64,000 nucleotides of DNA, from positions 61,747-125,746 of the forward strand of contig JAFGFE010000019.1 of NCBI GenBank assembly GCA_016931225.1. The letters run 5' to 3'. This DNA comes from Candidatus Zymogenaceae bacterium. GTDB lineage: Bacteria > Desulfobacterota > Zymogenia > Zymogenales > Zymogenaceae. A program made the translations under genes and the position numbers. Numbering within the stretch: the stretch's first letter is position 1; every line of letters begins with the position of its first letter. The notes beneath the pieces were generated by a model. It did not search any database. It saw nothing but the letters and a program-made list of their open reading frames with translations, and was not told the DNA's origin. Below are positions 43,854-51,217 of this stretch, piece by piece.

Positions 43854-43934
43854 AGATGCGATTACAATAAAGAACGAAAGATCCCTTTTGATACCCTCTC
43901 AACAGCATTACGGCATAGGGGTAAGGAGGAAAAA

Positions 43935-44468
43935 ATGAAATCAATAGAATACCTCCAAAGCGAACACGACATCCTGTATGTACTTCTTGATCTGCTGGAA
44001 CAATCAACCTTAAAAATGGAAAACGGTCGTGACGTTCCCCCGTGGATGCTCCGGGAAAACATGGAGCTCATCAGGCTGTACGCAAACGGAACTCACCAGG
44101 ATCGAGAGGAAGCGGTTTTCTCCCGGGTCAATCTCTCGCCCACCGAGAGGGACGGGATCACAAACGATCACAGGAAATACAAAAAAATGATTCGGTTTTT
44201 GCTTCGTGTGATCGAGGCCTACGACCTGGGATACCAGGGCGCCCGGGGTGTGTACGTCCACTATTCGAAGAGCTTCATCGAGATGATCCGTGAACACATG
44301 AAAAACGAAGAAGCGCTCTGGGCCCGCATGGCTTCCAAGCTGAAAAAGGCCGACAGCAAACTGGTTGAAGAATTTACCCGGATTGACAGCCCCGTGAAAC
44401 GACTCAGGGAAAAGGGCCTTACCCGCATGGAAACCTTGAAGAGGGAATACCGCAAGGTTGCCGCGTAA
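43935..44468 (+). CDS. Hemerythrin-domain protein
   Basis: The 177-residue all-helical protein carries hemerythrin/HHE-type features: an N-terminal EHDILYVLLDLLEQS helix, HQDREEAVFSRV with the His/Glu pair, a DHRKYKKMIRFLLR helix, and YSKSFIEMIREHMKNEEALWARM with His and Glu ligands. It would bind a di-iron centre and may sense or buffer oxygen, NO or iron. AAGGAGG five bases before ATG is a very strong ribosome site. It stands alone with a long AT-rich upstream region. Confidence 0.82.
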   Translation: MKSIEYLQSEHDILYVLLDLLEQSTLKMENGRDVPPWMLRENMELIRLYANGTHQDREEAVFSRVNLSPTERDGITNDHRKYKKMIRFLLRVIEAYDLGYQGARGVYVHYSKSFIEMIREHMKNEEALWARMASKLKKADSKLVEEFTRIDSPVKRLREKGLTRMETLKREYRKVAA

Positions 44469-44539
44469 TTTCAAAAACCATTATACATCTCAAAAACCTG
44501 TCCCGCATCTTTTTATATCGTTCGGTGCGGGACTTAATT

Positions 44540-45715
44540 TTATCCGCCGGACTCCTCCATTGAGACCCTGCGGGGGAGTTCCTCCCTCAATACGGCGATC
44601 GCCCCGGTCACGATATCGCTGAGCACCTCTTTGGCGGTCCTCACACCAGAGATCATCCCGGCCACCTGCCCTCCGGGACCGGAGATATAGTCGATCTTCC
44701 TCTCGGCGATGATGCCCTCGGTCAGCTCCGCCATGAGAAACGTCTGCAGCGGCATGGGAAGCGTCTGGAGACCGGCATCCTCCCATCGTCGTATCAGTTC
44801 GTTCTGTATCCCCCGCATGGTCTTGCCGGTAAAAACTTTCGTCACCCTGGTTCCCTCTTCGTCCGCATCTATCAGCTTCTGCTTGTTGAAGTCGTATTCA
44901 TCGGCCTCCTCGGTGGCGATAAAGGCCGTTCCCACCCACACGCCGTCGGCCCCCAGGGACAGGGCGGCCGCCAGGCCCCGGCCGTCGCCGATCCCCCCCG
45001 CCCCGAGTACCGGTACCGGGGAGACGGCGTCTACAACCTGGGGAATCAGGGCCAGCGTTCCCACCCTGCCGGTATGGCCGCCGGCCTCCGTCCCCTGGGC
45101 GATGACCACATCGACGCCGGATTCAACGATCCGCTTGGCGTTTTTGACGTTTCCCACAAGACCCATAACCACCATGCCCTGGGCATGGGCATCACTGATC
45201 ATGAAGGAGGGATTCCCCAGCCCCGCCACGAAAACCGGCACCCGCTCCTCCAGGCAGATATCCACCGCATCCTTGGGCCGAAAGGTGGTGAGATCCTGCT
45301 TGAGAACCACCGGATGATCGCCGATGCCCAGCTCTTTTTTCAATGCAGCGAGAAACTCAAGCTGGTCTGTCGGCATCATCTCCTTGATGGCGTCAAAGGT
45401 AATGTCCGACAGCGCCTGGATATCCCTGGCGTGCTGATCAATATTGGCCGGCAGGATCAGGTCCACGCCGAAGGGCTTGTCGGTCGCTTTCCTCACGTCC
45501 CTGATGGCCTGTCGCATTTCGTCCAGGGTCATCATCCCCGCCCCCAACACACCCATACCCCCGGCCTCGCTGACGGCGGCCGCAAGGCGGGCGCCTGTCA
45601 CCGCCGGCAGTGGAAAGAAAAAACTCCCCATTCCCGCGCAGAGCACCGGGTATTCTATGTTCAAAAGATCACATATCCGCGTTTTCATAACCGGTCTGTT
45701 TGCAGAATTGCTCAT
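44540..45715 (-). CDS. NAD(P)H-dependent flavin oxidoreductase, nitronate monooxygenase/FabK type
   Basis: The 391-residue (beta/alpha)8 flavoprotein belongs to the 2-nitropropane dioxygenase family. It has IEYPVLCAGMG at the N-terminus, VIAQGTEAGGHTGRVGTLALIPQVVDAV, VPVLGAGGIGDGRGLAAALSLGADGVWVGTAFIATEEA and a C-terminal IISGVRTAKEVLSDIV. It may act as a nitronate monooxygenase or an enoyl reductase; the His in EAGGHTG is retained. ATG 45715 follows TGGAG. It is the last gene of a three-gene minus-strand run with a 21-base gap. Confidence 0.87.
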   Translation of the reverse strand: MSNSANRPVMKTRICDLLNIEYPVLCAGMGSFFFPLPAVTGARLAAAVSEAGGMGVLGAGMMTLDEMRQAIRDVRKATDKPFGVDLILPANIDQHARDIQALSDITFDAIKEMMPTDQLEFLAALKKELGIGDHPVVLKQDLTTFRPKDAVDICLEERVPVFVAGLGNPSFMISDAHAQGMVVMGLVGNVKNAKRIVESGVDVVIAQGTEAGGHTGRVGTLALIPQVVDAVSPVPVLGAGGIGDGRGLAAALSLGADGVWVGTAFIATEEADEYDFNKQKLIDADEEGTRVTKVFTGKTMRGIQNELIRRWEDAGLQTLPMPLQTFLMAELTEGIIAERKIDYISGPGGQVAGMISGVRTAKEVLSDIVTGAIAVLREELPRRVSMEESGG

Positions 45716-45736
45716 TGAAATACTCCATACATGCAC

Positions 45737-46519
45737 TCAGGGATTATCAAAAAAACCCGCCTCCCCGGAAAACAGCATGTCCTCCGCCGAGGCCGGATCG
45801 CAGGGAACGAATACAAACAACCCCAGCGGCGTTTCCATGGAAAAAAATACCGGGATCCCCAAATCATCCACCAGCATCTCTCCCGTGCTCTTCGGCCCGT
45901 CGAAACCGACCCGAGAGCACACCATTTTTTTCTCCGACACTAAAAAGTCAGTAACGCCCAGAAACTCATAAGAGATATCCTTCACCTTTTCATCAGTGAT
46001 GGACAGGATGCGAAACGTCGTTTCCCCGTCCGGATCGTCAAGAGTGTGGAGAAATCGATCGAGTTCCGTATGATCATACTCATCCTTGGCGAAAAAATAT
46101 TCTTTTTCTTTTTTATCGGTTTCCTTGATGACTGATATGCCGTCTGAGGTTCTGAGTACATGCGTTATTGTGATGTTGCCGCCGACGGCGGTCCTGGCAT
46201 CAAGCTCAAGCACGTATCCCCGATCATCCCACACCGCCCGGGTCTGTTCGATGATTCGAAGGGAAACGGGCCCGATCTCGAAGTCGAACGAGCGATACCC
46301 GTTGGCCGTGAGTCTCTGTTCGTCACCGTCGGTGATGAAACAAAACCGGGAGAGCGAATACCCAATCTGTTTCTCCCGGAACTGTACTTCCCATGCGTAA
46401 TCGAAGCGGTCCGCGGCCGGGCCCTGTGGCTCCTGGGCACGGGCCGATATGGAAGCGAATCCGGCAAGGATACACAGTACGAGGGATATGCCGGCCGTGA
46501 AGATCAAACGACGGCGCAT
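45737..46519 (-). CDS. Exported protein, DUF6134/DUF3108-like
   Basis: The 260-residue protein has a signal peptide (RRRLIFTAGISLVLCILAGFASISARAQ) and a beta-rich domain: YAWEVQFREKQIGYSLSRF, VSLRIIEQTRAVWDDRGYVLELDARTAVGG and EDMLF near the end. The pattern of antiparallel strands and a terminal GLFVFVPCD loosely matches periplasmic DUF6134/DUF3108 proteins of unknown function. I set the start at ATG 46519; two upstream ATGs (46567, 46621) overlap the hydrolase gene. It is sandwiched between a hydrolase and a flavin oxidoreductase. Confidence 0.6.
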   Translation of the reverse strand: MRRRLIFTAGISLVLCILAGFASISARAQEPQGPAADRFDYAWEVQFREKQIGYSLSRFCFITDGDEQRLTANGYRSFDFEIGPVSLRIIEQTRAVWDDRGYVLELDARTAVGGNITITHVLRTSDGISVIKETDKKEKEYFFAKDEYDHTELDRFLHTLDDPDGETTFRILSITDEKVKDISYEFLGVTDFLVSEKKMVCSRVGFDGPKSTGEMLVDDLGIPVFFSMETPLGLFVFVPCDPASAEDMLFSGEAGFFDNP

Positions 46520-46538
46520 ACCCCGGGCCGCCGTCGTA

Positions 46539-47396
46539 TTAGAGTCCGTGTTTTGAGAGAAAGCCATCAACAAGGTCCGTGAACTCATCAGGCCGCTCAG
46601 CAAAGGGGATGTGGCCCACATCCGGGAGAATCTCCAGCGTCATGTTCGGGCCGTACGATTTTCTTGCTACATCCGCCCCCTCGGGGGGCAGAACCTCGTC
46701 CTTATCCCCCCAGACAATGAGCGTCGGGACGGAAATCGAACCCGCCTTGCGGCGAAAATCGACGGAGAGGACCTCCCGGGCCATGAAAAGGAGCGTTTCG
46801 ATCCATACCGGATAGTCCTCCCGCTCCCGCATGGCGTCATACTGTCGATGGACATCTTTCAGAAAAACGCTCTCCTTGTCATACACGAAGGTGGAGACCC
46901 GATCATAGAGGCGCCTGGTCATCGCATCGATCAGCTTCTGTTTCGATAGCAGCGCCCTCTGGAGCGAAAGAAGGGAGGCCAACAGGCGACTTCTGCCCGA
47001 AAAACCGGCGGGGGCCGCCAGCACCAGGGCGGAAACGGCGTCGGGCGCAATGAGCGCCGCCTCCTGGGCCACCGCCCCCCCCATCGAGCTTCCCAAAAGC
47101 ACGGCCCGATCGAGACCCAGCTTTTCGATCATCTCGGCCACGGCACCCGCCATGAACGGGATATCGTACGGTACGCCCGCTTTCTTCTCCGACAGGTAAT
47201 ACCCCGGATAATCGAGGCCGATGACCCGCCGCTTGTCAACCAGTGCGGGATAAATCGGGGCGAAACTGGCCAGGTTGACGGAAAAGCCGTGGAGGAAGAT
47301 AATCGGCGTTCCCACGCCCTCATCGATATAGGCGCACTCGTGTCCGGCAAGCGTCACCCGCTTGACCGGATATGGATACAATGCTTCCAGTGACAT
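46539..47396 (-). CDS. Alpha/beta hydrolase
   Basis: The 285-residue cytoplasmic enzyme has the alpha/beta-hydrolase core: PIIFLHGFSVNLASF with the oxyanion His-Gly, VLLGSSMGGAVAQEAAL with nucleophile Ser, VPTLIVWGDKDEVLP with the Asp and LPDVGHIPFAE with the His. Substrates of the family include esters, lactones and peptides. GGGATG lies 10 bases before ATG 47396, in an 18-base leader shared exactly with the gene at 48891. It heads a likely operon with the exported protein and the flavin oxidoreductase. Confidence 0.87.
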   Translation of the reverse strand: MSLEALYPYPVKRVTLAGHECAYIDEGVGTPIIFLHGFSVNLASFAPIYPALVDKRRVIGLDYPGYYLSEKKAGVPYDIPFMAGAVAEMIEKLGLDRAVLLGSSMGGAVAQEAALIAPDAVSALVLAAPAGFSGRSRLLASLLSLQRALLSKQKLIDAMTRRLYDRVSTFVYDKESVFLKDVHRQYDAMREREDYPVWIETLLFMAREVLSVDFRRKAGSISVPTLIVWGDKDEVLPPEGADVARKSYGPNMTLEILPDVGHIPFAERPDEFTDLVDGFLSKHGL

Positions 47397-47470
47397 GACA
47401 TCATCCCGAAATCATTATAACGACAACTCGGGGGGACGCACCGCCCCCCCGATCTGTTTTTCTGTACCAC

Positions 47471-48763
47471 CTACGAGGTGTGATATTCGGCGATTTTTTT
47501 CTGAACCTCTTCGTAGTCACCAATGACATGGCGCATCGCCAAAAGCCCCATAACAATCACCGCCAGATACGCCGTCGGCAGCACCAGAAGCCCCAACATC
47601 AATGAGCCGGTCAGGTCGCTGATCCATCCCACCACCGTGGGCCCCAGGGAAAAGCCGATGCCGGTTTGAAACAGGAGCAGAAGCGCCATCGCCACACCAC
47701 GATCCTGGGGCTCGGTAAGGTCCACGATAATGGCCGAGAGAATCGGGAACATAGCGATGGAGAGAATGATGGCCATGAGGATGCCCGGAATCAGGACCGC
47801 GTTGTTGGTGCTGAAAAGCGCGATGAACACGAAGGGGATCGCCAGAAGCGCCGCCAGGCTCTGGACCTTGATGCGGCCCTTCTTGTCCCGGCGAAACCAT
47901 CGATCTGCGAGGATGGCCCCGCCCAGGGCGCCAACGAACCCGCCGACGAGAAAGCCGACCCCGGTAATGGTGCCGGCGAACTCCTCGGTGAACCCCCGCT
48001 CACGAATCAGGTAGGTGGGCAGCCACATCGAGAAGCCCTGGGACGCAAACTGGATGAGCGCCGTGGCGATGTAGTGATAGATGAGGGTTTTCTTCGAGAG
48101 AATTTTCCCTACCTTAATCCAGAACCCCTCCGAGATGATATTCTCGCTGTCCTTTTCCGTCAGCCCCTCGGACGCTCCCCGCACCGGCTCCCTTATCATC
48201 AGGATAAGGGGGATCAAGATAACGCCCGGTGCGGCGTAGATGAAAAAGGTGTGACGCCAGCCGAACCGCTCCACCAGGATGCCGCCCAGGATCAATCCAA
48301 GGCCCGCGCCGATGGGAACCCCCATCTGGAAAATTGCTATGGCGGTCGCGCGGAATTTCTGGCTGAAATAGTCACCCAGCATCGATACGCCCGAGGGATG
48401 GGCCGAAGACTCCCCCGCACCGGTCAGCGCCCGGACGGCGAACAGGCTGATGAATCGGCCCATCAATCCCGAGGCGAAGGTGGCGAAGCTCCATACGAGA
48501 ATTCCCGCCGCCAGAACGTATTTGCGGACGAAACGATCCACCGCCATCCCGATCGGAAGGGCCATCAGGGCATAAAAGAGGGCAAAGGCCAGGCCCGTTA
48601 GGAGTCCCGCCTGGGTATCGGTCAGCGAGAGATCCTCGGTAATGCCCGGGAGCAGGATGCTGACGACATAACGGTCCATGTAATTGATGGAATTAATGAG
48701 AACCAGGATGATGAGGGCGTAGGTCGAATGACGTTTCGCGATCTCTGAAGGCTGATTGTTCAT
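47471..48763 (-). CDS. MFS transporter, Spinster-like
   Basis: The 430-residue protein has 12 predicted membrane helices. Characteristic parts are NSINYMDRYVVSILLPGI in the first helix, the MFS loop motif MALPIGMAVDRFVRKYVL, and RALTGAGESSAHPSGVSMLGDYF after helix 4, which is typical of the Spinster/sphingolipid-transporter and related lactate-like group. It carries a small solute, unknown. ATG 48763 has GAGG nine bases upstream; an ATG six codons earlier lacks any ribosome site. A nearly perfect promoter precedes it. Confidence 0.87.
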   Translation of the reverse strand: MNNQPSEIAKRHSTYALIILVLINSINYMDRYVVSILLPGITEDLSLTDTQAGLLTGLAFALFYALMALPIGMAVDRFVRKYVLAAGILVWSFATFASGLMGRFISLFAVRALTGAGESSAHPSGVSMLGDYFSQKFRATAIAIFQMGVPIGAGLGLILGGILVERFGWRHTFFIYAAPGVILIPLILMIREPVRGASEGLTEKDSENIISEGFWIKVGKILSKKTLIYHYIATALIQFASQGFSMWLPTYLIRERGFTEEFAGTITGVGFLVGGFVGALGGAILADRWFRRDKKGRIKVQSLAALLAIPFVFIALFSTNNAVLIPGILMAIILSIAMFPILSAIIVDLTEPQDRGVAMALLLLFQTGIGFSLGPTVVGWISDLTGSLMLGLLVLPTAYLAVIVMGLLAMRHVIGDYEEVQKKIAEYHTS

Positions 48764-48814
48764 GGTGTTTTCCTCATTCATAAAAAAAAGAGTGGTTATC
48801 GGTAATCGAGGGTG

Positions 48815-48844
48815 ATTATATATGTTTTTGATATATTATGTCAA
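48815..48844 (-). promoter_or_regulatory. Consensus sigma70 promoter for the MFS gene
   Basis: On the minus strand TTGACA (48839-48844), 18-base spacer, TATAAT (48815-48820). Both boxes are perfect. Confidence 0.8.
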
Positions 48845-48890
48845 CGACAAGCCTCGCGTGAAAGCATTCCTTGTGTAATATAATATTTGA

Positions 48891-49604
48891 TCACGCCCAG
48901 CGAATCTCTTCAGGCAGTTGATCGCTTCCCGGAGGTCCTCCCCCGTACCCGGGCCCCAGCGTTTTGACGATCCTGGCCGGATTTCCCACCGCCACGCAGT
49001 TATCCGGCACGTCCCGATTCACCACGGACCCCGCACCCACCACGGCACCCCGACCGATGGTCACATCTCCCAGGATAATAGCCCCGCCGCCGATCCACGC
49101 CCCCCGGCCCACCCGTATCGGGCGATAATGGAGATTCCCCGCACGAAACGCCTCACTGCCGATCTCGTGGGTCTTGCTTAAAAACTTCACCCCCGGCCCG
49201 ATTGTCACATCATCCTCGATAATCGTCTCTCCGTTGATCTCGCACCGGTTGTTGACAAACACCGACGACCCGATGGTAACCGGACCGTTGATAATCGTCT
49301 CCCGCTCCACGTACGCCTTTTTCCCCAAGTGAAGCGCCCCCCGGACGGACACACCCTCTTGAAGGTGTGCATCGGTATCGAGAAACACCCGGGAGAGGGA
49401 ATCGAATGTCACCCCCTTCATCACGAACCGTACCCTGAGGGGCCCCTTCATGAAAAGAGAGAGAAAAAATCCCCTGAGGGCGGCGGCGTACATGCTCCTT
49501 CTGGGAAATATCAACACATCAACCAACACGCGAAGCAGTGCATACAAAAACAGCTTCAGCTCGCGGATCAGGGTAAACCGGGAAAAAAGATATATGGTTT
49601 CCAT
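48891..49604 (-). CDS. Left-handed beta-helix acyltransferase, paralogue of the gene at 10371
   Basis: The 237-residue protein has the same plan as the protein at 10371-11126: a hydrophobic/basic N-terminus with IFPRRSMYAAALRG (residues 33-46), then hexapeptide repeats (TINGPVTIGSSVFVNNRCEIN, GGGAIILGDVTIGRGAVVGAGSVV), and the ending DVPDNCVAVGNPARIVKTLGPGYGGGPP. The presumed activity is sugar or small-molecule acyl transfer near the membrane. The IFPRRS-YAAALRG block and the GP..GGG.P tail are shared with the paralogue and not usual in soluble acetyltransferases. Confidence 0.8.
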   Translation of the reverse strand: METIYLFSRFTLIRELKLFLYALLRVLVDVLIFPRRSMYAAALRGFFLSLFMKGPLRVRFVMKGVTFDSLSRVFLDTDAHLQEGVSVRGALHLGKKAYVERETIINGPVTIGSSVFVNNRCEINGETIIEDDVTIGPGVKFLSKTHEIGSEAFRAGNLHYRPIRVGRGAWIGGGAIILGDVTIGRGAVVGAGSVVNRDVPDNCVAVGNPARIVKTLGPGYGGGPPGSDQLPEEIRWA

Positions 49605-49646
49605 GACATCATCCCGAAAGTGAATAAGAATATACGGTTTTCGGGC

Positions 49647-49652
49647 ATTATA
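49647..49652 (-). promoter_or_regulatory. Perfect -10 box upstream of the beta-helix acyltransferase gene
   Basis: On the minus strand TATAAT, 43 bases before ATG 49604; no good -35 is visible. Confidence 0.4.
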
Positions 49653-49746
49653 GCACAGAATCGATGTTTTCCCTCGAGAACCAAACCGTATCTCTTATAT
49701 GACCACATGAATCAAGAAATATCTGTTTTTTTACTATTCAAATAGG

Positions 49747-49777
49747 TTGACATGATGTATAATTTTGGCGGTAAAAT
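49747..49777 (+). promoter_or_regulatory. Possible promoter for the TMEM43-family gene
   Basis: TTGACA (49747-49752), 19-base spacer, TAAAAT (49772-49777). A TATAAT at 49758-49763 is an alternative -10 but lacks a -35. Confidence 0.45.
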
Positions 49778-49817
49778 GTGTAAAAAAACCCGGTAACTTT
49801 GCAGAAAGGAGCAACGC

Positions 49818-50978
49818 ATGGGTACCGAAACCGTAACCAGAACCTGGGGCGGAAAAATCGCTGACTCTATTAAAGGTGTCATCATCGGCCTCATTCTCTT
49901 TCTTGCGTCCTTCGTGGTTCTGTGGGTAAACGAGGGGGCGATCGACGTCTCCAAGGCGGCGGAAAAGGCCGTCAATATCAGCGGCGAGGCGGTGGATACC
50001 GCGAACGAGGGGAACCTCGTGTCTGTATACGCATATCTTTCAAGCACCGAGACCCTGGGTGATCCAGGCCTTCTCTATCCGAGCAACTACCTGACCCTCG
50101 ATCGATACGCGGAGATGTATGCCTGGGTGGAAAAGACCGAGTCTCAGACCGAGAAAAAAGCGGGAGGCAGCGAGACCACCACAACCACGTATTATTACGA
50201 GCAGGAGTGGACCTCGATGCCCTCGGATACCTCCAACTTCAAGTATCCCGAGGGACATCAAAACCCGCCGATGGCCTATGATTCGGCGTCGTTTCGGGTC
50301 GGCACCGGCACGATGGGCGTCTATCCTGTGGATATGGCAAGCATCGACCTCCCCGCCGGCGAGTCGGTTTCCCTGATCTCGACCGATATCGACTACTCAT
50401 CCGGCGGTCGGATCGACAACGGCTACCTGTATATCGGCAGGGGCACCATTTCCTATCCCCAGGTGGGGGATATCCGTATCAGCTATACCGCCATCCCGAA
50501 TCCGCCGTCCAGCCCGATGACCCTGTTCGGCACCCTTTCCGGCGGCACCATCGTATCGTACATGTACAAGGATAAAAAGCTCTACCACGCCCGGTACGGT
50601 CCCCCGGAAGAAGCGGTGGCGAAGCTTCACAAAGAATATGTGACCACCCGCTGGATCATCCGGCTCATCGGATTTTTAATGATGTGGATCGGCCTCGCGC
50701 TCTGTTTCGGACCCATCAACGCCGTTATGGATGTGCTTCCGTTCTTGGGCAACGTTAGCCGGACGCTTATTGCCATTGCAATGTTCGTGGTGGCTTTTGT
50801 GCTCTCGGCGGTGACGATTATCGTCTCGATGATCGCACACAGTATCATCGCCCTGATTATCGTGCTGGTAGTTCTTATTGGAGGTGTCTTCCTCATCGCC
50901 AAGATGCGCAAAGGGAAAAAGGGCGCCGCTGCACCGGGTGGAGCACCGACGTCTCCTCCGGAGCCGCCGGAAAAATAG
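49818..50978 (+). CDS. TMEM43-family membrane protein
   Basis: The 386-residue protein has an N-terminal membrane segment (about 18-38), a large loop of about 230 residues and three further hydrophobic segments at the C-terminus (about 275-365). The N-terminal WGGKIADSIKGVIIGLILFLASFVVLWVNEG and the domain with FRVGTGTMGVYPVDM are those of TMEM43 (LUMA) homologues, found in many bacteria and in the eukaryotic nuclear envelope. Function in bacteria is unknown. AAGGAG precedes ATG. A clear terminator follows. Confidence 0.85.
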   Translation: MGTETVTRTWGGKIADSIKGVIIGLILFLASFVVLWVNEGAIDVSKAAEKAVNISGEAVDTANEGNLVSVYAYLSSTETLGDPGLLYPSNYLTLDRYAEMYAWVEKTESQTEKKAGGSETTTTTYYYEQEWTSMPSDTSNFKYPEGHQNPPMAYDSASFRVGTGTMGVYPVDMASIDLPAGESVSLISTDIDYSSGGRIDNGYLYIGRGTISYPQVGDIRISYTAIPNPPSSPMTLFGTLSGGTIVSYMYKDKKLYHARYGPPEEAVAKLHKEYVTTRWIIRLIGFLMMWIGLALCFGPINAVMDVLPFLGNVSRTLIAIAMFVVAFVLSAVTIIVSMIAHSIIALIIVLVVLIGGVFLIAKMRKGKKGAAAPGGAPTSPPEPPEK

Positions 50979-51038
50979 GAAGTACACCATGAGTCTGCTG
51001 CCGGCGTGATCGTTCACGCATCAGTGTTGTTCACATAC

Positions 51039-51068
51039 GGGGCGGGAACATGCTTCCCGCCCCTTTTT
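51039..51068 (+). terminator. Strong rho-independent terminator
   Basis: GGGGCGGGAA (51039-51048) pairs with TTCCCGCCCC (51054-51063), then TTTTT. It ends the TMEM43 transcript. Confidence 0.95.
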
Positions 51069-51117
51069 CATAGCTTCCCCCTTTGGTTTTCTCTTCCGAT
51101 CATTTTTCATAATCATC

Positions 51118-51147
51118 TTGACTTTCACGGCGGATCATTATTATTAT
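51118..51147 (+). promoter_or_regulatory. Sigma70-type promoter for the pseudokinase gene
   Basis: TTGACT (51118-51123), 18-base spacer, TATTAT (51142-51147), about 70 bases before ATG 51218. Confidence 0.6.
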
Positions 51148-51217
51148 GAGGATATAATTCATATATCAATTATTGGATGGAGAGTGCGTACACCGCTTTT
51201 TCGATATGTAGAAAACC

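Larger units (their letters stand above)
43291..43934. other. AT-rich intergenic region between selB and the hemerythrin gene
   Basis: This 644-base stretch contains no gene I can support. It holds the selB -10 box (43323-43328, minus), a palindrome TACCTG-GA-CAGGTA at 43671-43684, and a plus-strand promoter at 43826-43853. The rest is AT-rich with no recognised structure. Confidence 0.6.

Noticed and set aside
44501..44532. TCCCGCA/TGCGGGA hairpin after the hemerythrin gene as a terminator
   Set aside because: The loop is 18 bases and the T-run is short and separated, so support is weak.
47428..47452. TCGGGGGG/CCCCCCGA hairpin between the MFS and hydrolase genes as a terminator
   Set aside because: The stem is good but on the minus strand no T-run follows, so termination is not supported.
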